Assembly: GCF_015222005.1 (NCBI RefSeq)
Contig: NZ_JADFFL010000009.1
Coordinates: forward strand, 62,001 to 126,000
Direction of reading: 5' to 3'
Length of the DNA stretch: 64,000 nt
DNA from: Mucilaginibacter myungsuensis
GTDB taxonomy: Bacteria > Bacteroidota > Bacteroidia > Sphingobacteriales > Sphingobacteriaceae
The number at the start of each line of letters is the position of its first letter. Position 1 is the first letter of the stretch. Made by a program: the position numbers and the translations under genes. Shown in pieces: positions 26,225 through 34,250 of the stretch. The notes under the pieces were generated by a model. The model was not told where the DNA came from, did not search any database, and saw only the letters and a program-made list of their open reading frames with translations.

Positions 26225-26365
26225 GTGGTTTAGATCAATAATTGGTGACCTAAATATACGCAAAAAGATCAAGATATCCAAATGAATTTTTAACGCAGAT
26301 GAAGCGTTAATAGCATCCCTGCCGTCCCCGATCCTCATATTTTTCTCACCCCAAAAAACCTTTCA

Positions 26366-26400
26366 CCTTTATCCTTTTACCTTTATCCTTTTACCTTTCG
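26366..26400. repeat. short tandem pyrimidine repeat
   Basis: The 14-mer CCTTTATCCTTTTA occurs twice in a row and a third truncated unit (CCTTTCGCC) follows, just upstream of rmuC. It is purine/pyrimidine-asymmetric and short; slippage could vary its copy number. Confidence 0.55.
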
Positions 26401-26435
26401 CCTTAAAAAACTAACTTTACTAATATTTTTATCAA

Positions 26436-27788
26436 ATGGATATGATCATTATCGGGGTGGCCTTGGTCATCCTCATTATAGCGCTGGTCTTGTTTTTAAA
26501 ACGCCCGCGGTCGACGCAAGAACTGTCGCAACTAAAGACCGAAGCCGATACGCTACGCATAGACAAGGCCAAAGCGGAAGAACGCTCCGCAGGACTGGCT
26601 TTTGAGCGTGACAAAGCCGAAAAGAACTTACAAGAGGAACGGCTACGTTACGAAGCCATGCTGCGTGATGTCAATATCGAACTGAACGCCGAACGTTCCC
26701 GCCTTACCCGTGCCGAAGAAACCTTTAAAGCCCAGCGCGAACGCCTGGCCGAACAGGAGCTATACATGCAGGAGCTTCAGCAAAAATTCAAACTGGAATT
26801 TGAGAACGTGGCCGAGAGACTATTGAAAGAAAAGAGCCGCGAATTTGTGGATACCAACAAGGCCAATATGGACCACATCCTGAACCCTTTAAAGGAGAAC
26901 CTAAAGGTGTTTGAAGAAAAGGTGGACAAGGTGTACAACATGGAAGCCGCCGAGCGCAACACCCTGAAAGGTGTGATCACGCAGTTGATGGAGCTGAACA
27001 AACAGATCAGCGACGAAGCCCAAAATCTTACCAAGGCCCTGAAGGGCGACACCAAAAAGCAAGGCAACTGGGGCGAGGTGGTTTTAGAACGTGTATTGGA
27101 AAGATCGGGCCTGGTGCGCGACCGCGAGTACCGCGTGCAAGCCAGTTTACAAACAGTAGATGGCACCCGTTTTCAACCCGATGTGATCATTGACCTGCCG
27201 GATGATAAACACTTGATCATCGATGCCAAAGTATCATTGGTAGCCTACGAGCGATTGGTTAACGCCGAGACCGAAGACGAACGCAAGCTATATTCTAAAG
27301 CGCACGTGGAATCCATCCGCAGCCACGTATTGGGTCTGTCATCCAAAAACTACCATGACCTGCACCAGATCAACTCCCCCGATTTTGTGCTGCTTTTTGT
27401 GCCGATAGAATCATCCTTCAGTTTTGCGGTGCAGTTGGATGCTGAGTTATTCAGCGATGCCTGGGACAGGCGGGTAGTGATCGTTAGTCCGTCGACCCTG
27501 TTGGCTACCCTCCGCACCATCTCCAGCATCTGGAAACAAGAACGACAGAACCGCAATGTATTAGAGATAGCCCGCCTGAGCGGCGAGATGTACGATAAAT
27601 TCGTCGGTTTTGTAGGCGATATGGAAAGCATCGGCAAAAACATAAAACAAAGTCAGGACGCTTATGATAAGGCCCTTAATAAACTGACCGATGGCCGTGG
27701 TAACCTGACCATCACTGCCGATAAGATCAAAAAGCTGGGTGCCAAAGCCAACAAGCAGATCGATCAGAAATATATTGGGGAGGAGTGA
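26436..27788 (+). CDS. rmuC: RmuC-family DNA recombination protein
   Basis: The 450-residue protein has an N-terminal membrane anchor (MDMIIIGVALVILIIALVLFL), then a coiled coil (about 25-150), then the RmuC nuclease-like domain. The domain shows KQGNWGEVVLERVLERSGL, PDVIIDLPDDKHLIIDAKVSL and LLATLRTISSIWKQERQNRN, which are typical of the family. RmuC proteins limit inversions at short inverted repeats and restrict mobile DNA; a PD-(D/E)XK-like fold has been proposed. It is monocistronic here; a family C repeat follows its stop codon. Confidence 0.92.
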   Translation: MDMIIIGVALVILIIALVLFLKRPRSTQELSQLKTEADTLRIDKAKAEERSAGLAFERDKAEKNLQEERLRYEAMLRDVNIELNAERSRLTRAEETFKAQRERLAEQELYMQELQQKFKLEFENVAERLLKEKSREFVDTNKANMDHILNPLKENLKVFEEKVDKVYNMEAAERNTLKGVITQLMELNKQISDEAQNLTKALKGDTKKQGNWGEVVLERVLERSGLVRDREYRVQASLQTVDGTRFQPDVIIDLPDDKHLIIDAKVSLVAYERLVNAETEDERKLYSKAHVESIRSHVLGLSSKNYHDLHQINSPDFVLLFVPIESSFSFAVQLDAELFSDAWDRRVVIVSPSTLLATLRTISSIWKQERQNRNVLEIARLSGEMYDKFVGFVGDMESIGKNIKQSQDAYDKALNKLTDGRGNLTITADKIKKLGAKANKQIDQKYIGEE

Positions 27789-27799
27789 GTTTTTCGGAG

Positions 27800-27864
27800 T
27801 TAATCACGAAGGACAAAAAGCTTTGTGCTCTTTGTGACAGCCTCTGTGCACTTTGTGGTTAAAC
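27800..27864. repeat. ACCACAAAG repeat, family C copy 2 (short)
   Basis: A CACGAAGGACAAAAAG segment pairs with CTTTGTGCTCTTTGTGA, followed by another CTCTGTGCACTTTGTGGTTAA. It lies between convergent rmuC and nnrDE and is related to 12701-12806. Confidence 0.5.
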
Positions 27865-27878
27865 TTACAAACAGATCT

Positions 27879-29381
27879 TTACCCCATCAACTTCCCCATC
27901 GTCAACGGTAATTGCTGTATCAATTTCCCCGGTAATACTACAGACATGCGGTTAGGCAAGGCCAATTCATCCCCAGCTTTTCCGTGGATGAAGCAGCCAA
28001 TGATACAAGCCTCAACAGGTGAATATTTTTGAACCAATAACGCAGAGAGAATACCCGTCAATACATCTCCCATACCGCCGCTTGCCATAGCAGCGTTCGA
28101 TGTGGAATTGAAATAAGCTTTACCCTCGGGCGTAACGATAACGGTATAAGAGTTTTTTAGGACGATACAGATCTTCAATTCCGTCGCTTTGACGATAGCC
28201 GTCCGTACTCTTGCCCACCAACTTTGATGCTCACCAAATAAGCGGTCAAACTCTTTCATGTGCGGCGTGAGGATACTATTGGCCGGGAGCTTCTTTAATA
28301 ATTCCGGATCATCGGCTAATAGATTGAGTGCGTCGGCGTCTACAACAACAGGCTTTTTAAAATTCGCTATCAGATCATCTAACAGATCTTTGGCATCCTG
28401 CTCCTTACCCAAGCCTGGCCCAATGGCTACCGAACTGAATTTTTCCCAGTTGATGTCAGCCACTTTAACACCGCGGACGATCGCCATCACCTCGGGCTGA
28501 TAGGTGTTTAAAGCTGTCAAGCCGCTTTCAGGAATACAAGCGGTGGTTAACCCTGCTCCCGCGTGCGCACAGGCTGATGCGCTCAGCAAAGCAGCCCCCA
28601 TAGTTTCAGGCTGACCGGCAATGATCAGCGCATGGCCAAATGTCCCTTTATTACTGAAACGCGTTCGGGGCTTAAGCATCTGCCGGATATCTTTCTCTTC
28701 GATGTATTGGTAAGGTGAGTCTAGCGACCTGATGAAACGCTCATCTAAACCGATATTTACACATTGCCAATGATCCACATGGCCACCAGATCCTGGTAAC
28801 AAAAAGCTTAACTTAGGTTGTTGAAAGGTGATGGCGAGATCAGCTTTTAACACTACGCTATCTTTAGGTTGGTCGCCTTCGGTGTAAAGCCCTGTCGGCA
28901 CATCTACAGCTACTACGGTCTTTTGCAGGTCATTCAGATAGGTCACCAGTCGCAGATAGTCCCCTGCCAAAGGTTTGTTAAGGCCGCTGCCTAAAAGGGC
29001 GTCGATCAAGATATCGCTCTTTTCTTCGGGGAGGTCATCGTTAGCTTGTATTTCGGTGTATGGGATCCCGGTAGCGATCAACCGTTCAAAGTTAATATCA
29101 AAGTCGGCAGTGCTATTCTTGCCGAAACGGGCTATCACTATCTTGATATTTAGATAGCGGTGATGACCCAACAAACGGGCAACGGCCAAACCGTCGCCGC
29201 CATTGTTGCCTGTCCCGCAATAGATGGAGATACTTGCCGATCGCTCGGGGAAATGGTTGATGAACCAAGCTACAAAAGCCTTGCTTGCCCGTTCCATCAG
29301 GTTTATAGAAGATATTGGCTCATGTTGGATAGTATGGGTATCGGCCCGGCGGATCTGTTCGGCAGTTAGTAATGGCAGCAT
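27879..29381 (-). CDS. nnrDE: bifunctional NAD(P)H-hydrate epimerase / ADP-dependent dehydratase
   Basis: The 500-residue fusion has an N-terminal YjeF_N epimerase domain (about 1-215; CGTGNNGGDGLAVARLL near residue 55 is the phosphate-binding loop) and a C-terminal carbohydrate-kinase-like dehydratase (about 230-500). The latter shows GTFGHALIIAGQPETMGAALLSASACAHAGAGL and the catalytic glycine-rich NAAMASGGMGDVLTGI. The enzyme repairs damaged NADHX/NADPHX. The fusion is the usual bacterial form. The start codon is an ATG at 29381 within 82 bp of the divergent yceH gene. Confidence 0.93.
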   Translation of the reverse strand: MLPLLTAEQIRRADTHTIQHEPISSINLMERASKAFVAWFINHFPERSASISIYCGTGNNGGDGLAVARLLGHHRYLNIKIVIARFGKNSTADFDINFERLIATGIPYTEIQANDDLPEEKSDILIDALLGSGLNKPLAGDYLRLVTYLNDLQKTVVAVDVPTGLYTEGDQPKDSVVLKADLAITFQQPKLSFLLPGSGGHVDHWQCVNIGLDERFIRSLDSPYQYIEEKDIRQMLKPRTRFSNKGTFGHALIIAGQPETMGAALLSASACAHAGAGLTTACIPESGLTALNTYQPEVMAIVRGVKVADINWEKFSSVAIGPGLGKEQDAKDLLDDLIANFKKPVVVDADALNLLADDPELLKKLPANSILTPHMKEFDRLFGEHQSWWARVRTAIVKATELKICIVLKNSYTVIVTPEGKAYFNSTSNAAMASGGMGDVLTGILSALLVQKYSPVEACIIGCFIHGKAGDELALPNRMSVVLPGKLIQQLPLTMGKLMG

Positions 29382-29462
29382 AATGGATAAAGTTAGCGTT
29401 TATGCTATTTGTTTTGGCGGCTAAAAAGTATCTTGGCTGCCCGAACCAAATTGATCTTACCA

Positions 29463-30110
29463 ATGGATACTCCCGCAAAACTGCCCCTGCTTGATGCTAC
29501 CGAACTACGTGTGCTTGGCTCCCTGATGGAAAAAGCCCGCACGACGCCCGAATATTACCCCATGTCGTTAAACGGATTGACCGCCGCCTGCAACCAAAAG
29601 TCGTCGCGCAAACCGGTGGTTAGTTATGATGAGCAGACGGTGGCCATCGCTTTAGATTCTTTACGTAAACGCGGCTTGGTATCTACTGCCACCGGAGCGG
29701 GTAGCCGAGCGGTAAAATACAAGCACAACTTCGCCATCGTGTTCCCGCTGGTGCCGGCCGAGGTGGCGGTGATCTGCTTGCTGATCCTGCGCGGACCATT
29801 AACGCCCGGCGAGGTGAACACCAACAGTAACCGTCTGTACGATTTTGAGTCGATAGAAGAAGTACAGCAGATCCTGGAAAAATTGGCTACCGATGAGCTG
29901 GCCTATGTGCTGCAGTTACCCCGCCGCCAGGGGCAAAAAGAAGCCCGCTATGCTCATCTGCTTGGCGGTGTGCCCGAGATAAATGACGATGAACCGGATG
30001 CGCCGATCGTACAACACTCCAGCGGGTTGGAAGCACGAGTGACCAAATTAGAAACAGAGTTGGCTGAGTTAAGGGAGGCTTTTGATAAATTGATGAAGGA
30101 GTTAATGTAG
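29463..30110 (+). CDS. yceH: YceH family (DUF480) protein
   Basis: The 215-residue protein has tandem winged-helix-like domains of the DUF480 family. LDATELRVLGSLMEKARTTPEYYPMSLNGL and ACNQKSSRKPVVSYDE mark domain 1, and LLILRGPLTPGEVNTNSNRLYDFESIEEVQQILEKLA marks domain 2. The C-terminal 30 residues form a coiled coil. Function is not established. I prefer ATG 29463 (MDTPAKLPLL) to an upstream in-frame ATG at 29409 because the DUF480 domain begins there. Confidence 0.88.
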   Translation: MDTPAKLPLLDATELRVLGSLMEKARTTPEYYPMSLNGLTAACNQKSSRKPVVSYDEQTVAIALDSLRKRGLVSTATGAGSRAVKYKHNFAIVFPLVPAEVAVICLLILRGPLTPGEVNTNSNRLYDFESIEEVQQILEKLATDELAYVLQLPRRQGQKEARYAHLLGGVPEINDDEPDAPIVQHSSGLEARVTKLETELAELREAFDKLMKELM

Positions 30111-30155
30111 AAGATATTGCTATGCAGTCGCTCGGCTCCGGCCAGGTGATGGCTA

Positions 30156-30464
30156 TTATTTTAATTTTCTTTTGGGATGACGGCTTGTGTTAAAAACGGA
30201 AAACACACGAACGATCTTTTCCTCTTCTAAAACTTCGTAAACTACTAAAAAGGGAAAGACATCCAATAACACCTCCCTGTATTTACTTCCTTTACGTTCA
30301 ATCTTGACCGCGAATAAAACAGCATTGTTGCTTATAAAATCGGCTTTCTTGTTAAAGTCAGCCATAAATCGATCACCCAACCCATTCCGGCGCCCTTCAT
30401 ACCAGTCATAGGCTTCCTGCAGTTCCTTGGTCGCTTTAATGGTTAGGTCAACTTTATAACTCAC
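30156..30464 (-). CDS. ParE/RelE-superfamily toxin
   Basis: The 102-residue protein has the ParE/RelE fold sequence pattern: KVDLTIKATKELQEAYDWYEGRRNGLGDRFMADFNKKADFI, then KYREVLLDVFPFLVVYEVLEEEKIVRVFSVFNTSRHP. The FNTSRHP end with a basic/histidine residue is typical of ParE, which poisons gyrase, though RelE-type mRNA cleavage cannot be excluded. It overlaps its antitoxin gene by 11 bp and is downstream of it, the usual antitoxin-first order. Confidence 0.82.
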   Translation of the reverse strand: MSYKVDLTIKATKELQEAYDWYEGRRNGLGDRFMADFNKKADFISNNAVLFAVKIERKGSKYREVLLDVFPFLVVYEVLEEEKIVRVFSVFNTSRHPKRKLK

Positions 30465-30708
30465 GATGCTGGCTGCGTTGTGTTTTTAATTTATTGAACA
30501 TTGCGTTAACCTCGTTTAAAGGAATAGTAGGGTCGACACCACTCTTAATACGATGTTGTTGTTCATCAAGGTCGGCTAAAAACTCCTCATCCTCAAACCA
30601 CTCTAAAGCTTTTTCACCTTCCAATTTGGCCAATATCTCCACCAATTCAACATCATTGGCTTCGTCTACCAATTCATGCGCCCGTTCTCTCATTGCTGCA
30701 ATTGTCAT
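30454..30708 (-). CDS. antitoxin partner of ParE-type toxin
   Basis: The 84-residue acidic protein (MTIAAMRERAHELVDEANDVELVEILAKLEGEKALEWFEDEEFLADLDEQQHRIKSGVDPTIPLNEVN and so on, shown in part) has an N-terminal helical region and a charged C-terminal segment suitable for binding ParE. It is not a clear RHH or AbrB protein, so DNA-binding is uncertain. The 11-bp overlap with the toxin and joint orientation make the pairing secure. A TAAATTTG -7 promoter lies upstream. Confidence 0.75.
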   Translation of the reverse strand: MTIAAMRERAHELVDEANDVELVEILAKLEGEKALEWFEDEEFLADLDEQQHRIKSGVDPTIPLNEVNAMFNKLKTQRSQHREL

Positions 30709-30724
30709 AACACTCGCTTTTTAA

Positions 30725-30732
30725 CAAATTTA
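30725..30732 (-). promoter_or_regulatory. -7 promoter element of the toxin-antitoxin operon
   Basis: On the minus strand TAAATTTG matches TAnnTTTG exactly, 17 bp upstream of the antitoxin start codon. No clear -33 was found. Confidence 0.45.
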
Positions 30733-30809
30733 ATTAATTACCCTCAAAATTCATACCTACAAACTCTTTGCCGTTCCCGATAGTTATACCTATTCAACAT
30801 CAGGGAATT

Positions 30810-31580
30810 ATGAGATCGATATGGAAAGGCTCTATTGGGTTTGGCTTGGTAAGCATCCCCATTAAATTATACTCGGCAGTACAAAGCAATTCGCTTGACC
30901 TGGACATGCTGGATGGACGTGATCATGCCAAGATCAAGTTCCAACGCGTTAACGAGCACACCCGTAAAGAGGTACCGTACGAGAAGATCGTAAAAGGCTA
31001 CAAGCTTAACGACGATTACGTGATACTGGAGGAACGCGATTTTGAAGACGCTGCTCCAGAAAAAAGCAAGACCATTGAGATAGAAAGTTTTGTAGATATT
31101 GACGAGGTGAACCCAATGTATTACGAGACCTCCTACTACGCTGAGCCGGATACCAAAAACAATAAAGCTTATACGCTGCTAATACAGGCCATGGAAAAGT
31201 CGGGCAAAGCCGGGCTGGCCCGTTTTGTGTTGCGTAGTACAGAATCATTATGCGTTGTACATCCCGTAGAGAACGTATTGGTGGTGACGCGTATCCGCTT
31301 TGGGCAAGAGATACGCGCGACTGACGAGTTGAATATCGCCAAGGATGTTAAGATCACCAAAAAAGAACTGGATGTGGGTCTGGCGCTGATCGGTCAGTAT
31401 GCCGAGAAATTCGACGTCAGCAAGTTCAAAGATGAATATCATGATGAATTGCTGAAGATCATTCAGGCTAAGGCCAAAGGCAAACGCCCTACCATTAAAA
31501 AATTGAAACCGACCAAGACCAAGGGCACCGACCTGTACGAGCAATTGATGCAAAGTTTGAACAACAAAAAGGAAGCATAA
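30810..31580 (+). CDS. ku: bacterial Ku protein
   Basis: The 256-residue protein matches Ku, the DNA double-strand-break end-binding homodimer of bacterial non-homologous end joining. Characteristic segments are MRSIWKGSIGFGLVSIPIKLYSAV at the start, RVNEHTRKEVPYEKIVKGYKL and KARFVLRSTESLCVVHPVENVLVV-like text, then a basic C terminus. I chose ATG 30810 (MRSIWKGS, the canonical start); an upstream in-frame ATG at 30768 adds 14 residues of no family character. LigD begins 3 bp after its stop codon. Confidence 0.95.
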   Translation: MRSIWKGSIGFGLVSIPIKLYSAVQSNSLDLDMLDGRDHAKIKFQRVNEHTRKEVPYEKIVKGYKLNDDYVILEERDFEDAAPEKSKTIEIESFVDIDEVNPMYYETSYYAEPDTKNNKAYTLLIQAMEKSGKAGLARFVLRSTESLCVVHPVENVLVVTRIRFGQEIRATDELNIAKDVKITKKELDVGLALIGQYAEKFDVSKFKDEYHDELLKIIQAKAKGKRPTIKKLKPTKTKGTDLYEQLMQSLNNKKEA

Positions 31581-31583
31581 ACT

Positions 31584-34124
31584 ATGGGACTGGCCGAATA
31601 TGTTAAAAAGCGGGACTTTAAAAAGACCAGCGAACCCAAAAGCGGAAAAAGTAGCAATAAAACGCTGTCATTTGTGGTGCAGCGCCACCATGCCTCGCAT
31701 CTGCATTACGATTTTCGGTTGGAGCTGGACGGCGTGCTAAAAAGCTGGGCCGTGCCTAAAGGTCCGTCACTGAACCCGAACGATAAACGCCTGGCCATGA
31801 TGGTGGAGGATCATCCCTACGATTATAAAGATTTTGAAGGCATTATCCCCAATGGCAATTATGGTGCCGGTGTAGTGATGATATGGGACGAGGGCGAATA
31901 CGAATCTTTAGCTGATGACCGCGCCGATGATGTGAAGCGTTTGCGGGCCGGATTAAAATCAGGCGATCTGAAATTTAGGTTGAAGGGCAAAGTGCTTCAC
32001 GGCGAATTTGCTTTGGTGAGGATGAAGCATGCGGAAGGTAATTCGTGGTTGCTGATCAAACATAAGGATGAATATGCATTGGATAAATTCGACAGTGAGG
32101 ACCTGGTCCCTGATAAGATCAAAGTTTTAAAGAACAATAAAGACGGAAAGGTAAAAGCTGTACCGAAGCATAAAAAATTAGCTATCGATCTTGGAGATGT
32201 CGAAAAGGAAGCCGATGCTGATATCGATGATACGGAAGTAGAAGACCAGCCAAAAACATCCGGCAGGCACTTCCAACCCATGATGGCCAAGTTAGCTGAT
32301 CAGGTCTTCGATCACGAAGACTGGATCTATGAGAAAAAGCTGGATGGTTACCGTGCCATTGGTTATACTGCAAAAAAGGCTAAACTGATATCCCGCAATG
32401 GTATCGACTTTAGCGACCAATACGCTAAGGTTACCGAGGCTTTAAATTCACTAAAAAAAGATGCCGTATTAGACGGCGAGTTGGTGATCGAAGACAAGCA
32501 AGGCAAAAGCCGTTTCCAGGATATTCAGCATTACGAGGGAGATACTAAAGATCTGACGTTGAAATATTATGTATTCGACCTGTTGAGTTTGGACGGCCAC
32601 GACCTGCGGGATATGGAGCTGATCAAACGCAAGGAGTTGCTGAAATCGTTATCGTCGACATTCTCTAAAGATAGTCCGATCATTTATCATGATCATATAA
32701 AAGAAAAAGGTACGGACCTACTAAAAAACGCAAGCAAAGAAGGTTGGGAAGGTATAATCGGTAAAGATGCCAACAGTTACTACAACAGCGGCAAACGAAC
32801 CGACCGGTGGTTGAAGTTTAAGATAACCGCATCGCAAGAGGCGATCATTTGTGGGTTCACTGCACCGACCGGTTCACGTAAGCATTTTGGCGCTTTGATA
32901 TTGGGGATGAATAAAGGTGATCATATCACCTACATTGGCAATTGTGGTACCGGCTTTAACGAGGCCACGCTAAAGGAACTATTTGATGAGATGACGCCCT
33001 TGGTCACCGATAGAAAACCATTCGAAGATAAACCGAACAATCGCACCAAAACCACCTGGCTTAAGCCCAAATTGGTTTGCGAGGTAACCTATAGCGAATG
33101 GACCGACGACGGCCACCTGCGCCACCCCGTTTTTAAAGGCCTAAGAGAGGATAAGTCACCCGAAAAAGTTACCATGGAAACACCCGACAAACAAATGGCC
33201 GACGAGGAGAGCGTAACCATCGGCCGTAAAAAGTTAAAGTTGACAAACCTTAACAAAATTTTTTGGCCCGATGAAGGTATCACTAAAGGAGAGTTGCTGC
33301 ATTACTATCGCGATATGGCGGGATACATTGTGCCTTTCTTGAAGGATAAACCACTATCCATGCGCCGTCAGCCCAACGGCATCGGCGATGAAGGTTTTTT
33401 TCAAAAGGACGTCGACGCTGATAAGTTACCGGCGTGGATAAAAACGCAAAAGATCCATTCTGAGAGTAATGATAAGGATATCAACTACATCGTAGGGAGC
33501 GACGAGGCGACCTTGTTGTACATCGTCAATTGGGGGTCGATCGAGATCAATCCATGGCTAAGCAATTATCAAAAACCAGAGCACCCGGAGTTTATCGTTA
33601 TTGACATCGACCCGCATGATGTGCCATTTACCGAAGCGGTGGAGGTAGCCCTAAAAGTAAAAGAGGTTTTCGACCGGATGAAGACCGATGTTTACATCAA
33701 AACGTCGGGATCGAAGGGCCTGCACATTTACTGCTACGTGGGAGGTAAATATGACTACGACTTTGCCAAGATGTTCGCGGAGTACGTTGCCCACATCGTC
33801 CATGCCGAATTGCCTAAAACGACAAGTATAGAACGTAGTCCGGCCAAGCGGCCCAATAAAACTTACATCGACTTTTTACAGAACCGCCGCGGGCAGACGA
33901 TCGCCTGCCCCTACTCTGTTCGCCCTAAACCCGGCGCAACAGTATCCACGCCTTTACATTGGCACGAGGTTAATAATAAACTGAAGCTATCGGACTTTAC
34001 GATATATAATGTAAAAGAACGGTTGACGAAGATCGATGACCCATGGAAAGATCTGATGAGCAAGAAGGCTGATCTGAAAAAGGCATTGGAGGTGTTGAAA
34101 GAGATGGAAGGGGAGCAAGACTAA
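31584..34124 (+). CDS. ligD: multidomain DNA ligase D (NHEJ)
   Basis: The 846-residue protein has three domains: a 3-prime phosphoesterase domain (about 25-190; HHASHLHYDFRLELDG with metal-binding histidines), an ATP-dependent ligase domain (about 225-535; K252 in EKKLDGYRAIG is the adenylation lysine), and a C-terminal primase-polymerase domain (about 560-840; FIVIDIDPHDVPF with catalytic aspartates, and SKGLHIYCY). This phosphoesterase-ligase-polymerase order differs from the Mycobacterium form, where polymerase is N-terminal, but is common in other groups. It partners Ku to seal double-strand breaks. Both genes are cotranscribed. Confidence 0.95.
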   Translation: MGLAEYVKKRDFKKTSEPKSGKSSNKTLSFVVQRHHASHLHYDFRLELDGVLKSWAVPKGPSLNPNDKRLAMMVEDHPYDYKDFEGIIPNGNYGAGVVMIWDEGEYESLADDRADDVKRLRAGLKSGDLKFRLKGKVLHGEFALVRMKHAEGNSWLLIKHKDEYALDKFDSEDLVPDKIKVLKNNKDGKVKAVPKHKKLAIDLGDVEKEADADIDDTEVEDQPKTSGRHFQPMMAKLADQVFDHEDWIYEKKLDGYRAIGYTAKKAKLISRNGIDFSDQYAKVTEALNSLKKDAVLDGELVIEDKQGKSRFQDIQHYEGDTKDLTLKYYVFDLLSLDGHDLRDMELIKRKELLKSLSSTFSKDSPIIYHDHIKEKGTDLLKNASKEGWEGIIGKDANSYYNSGKRTDRWLKFKITASQEAIICGFTAPTGSRKHFGALILGMNKGDHITYIGNCGTGFNEATLKELFDEMTPLVTDRKPFEDKPNNRTKTTWLKPKLVCEVTYSEWTDDGHLRHPVFKGLREDKSPEKVTMETPDKQMADEESVTIGRKKLKLTNLNKIFWPDEGITKGELLHYYRDMAGYIVPFLKDKPLSMRRQPNGIGDEGFFQKDVDADKLPAWIKTQKIHSESNDKDINYIVGSDEATLLYIVNWGSIEINPWLSNYQKPEHPEFIVIDIDPHDVPFTEAVEVALKVKEVFDRMKTDVYIKTSGSKGLHIYCYVGGKYDYDFAKMFAEYVAHIVHAELPKTTSIERSPAKRPNKTYIDFLQNRRGQTIACPYSVRPKPGATVSTPLHWHEVNNKLKLSDFTIYNVKERLTKIDDPWKDLMSKKADLKKALEVLKEMEGEQD

Positions 34125-34132
34125 ACCTAAAA

Positions 34133-34210
34133 GGGTGTCACCCTGAGCCCGTCGAAGGGTGGAGCGCAGAGGCCTGCCCACAATGCTTCGACAGGCTCAG
34201 CATGACACCC
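34133..34210. repeat. REP-like palindromic repeat, family A copy 2
   Basis: GGGTGTCACCCTGAGCCCG to TGCTTCGACAGGCTCAGCATGACACCC are arms of a hairpin of 78 bp. The core GTGGAGCGCAGAGGCCTGCCCA is nearly identical to copy 3 (48660-48736). It lies between LigD and the convergent FAD oxidoreductase stop codons. Confidence 0.8.
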
Positions 34211-34250
34211 CTGTTTGAGTTTGTCCTTTCGCAATTGGCATCGATCAAAC

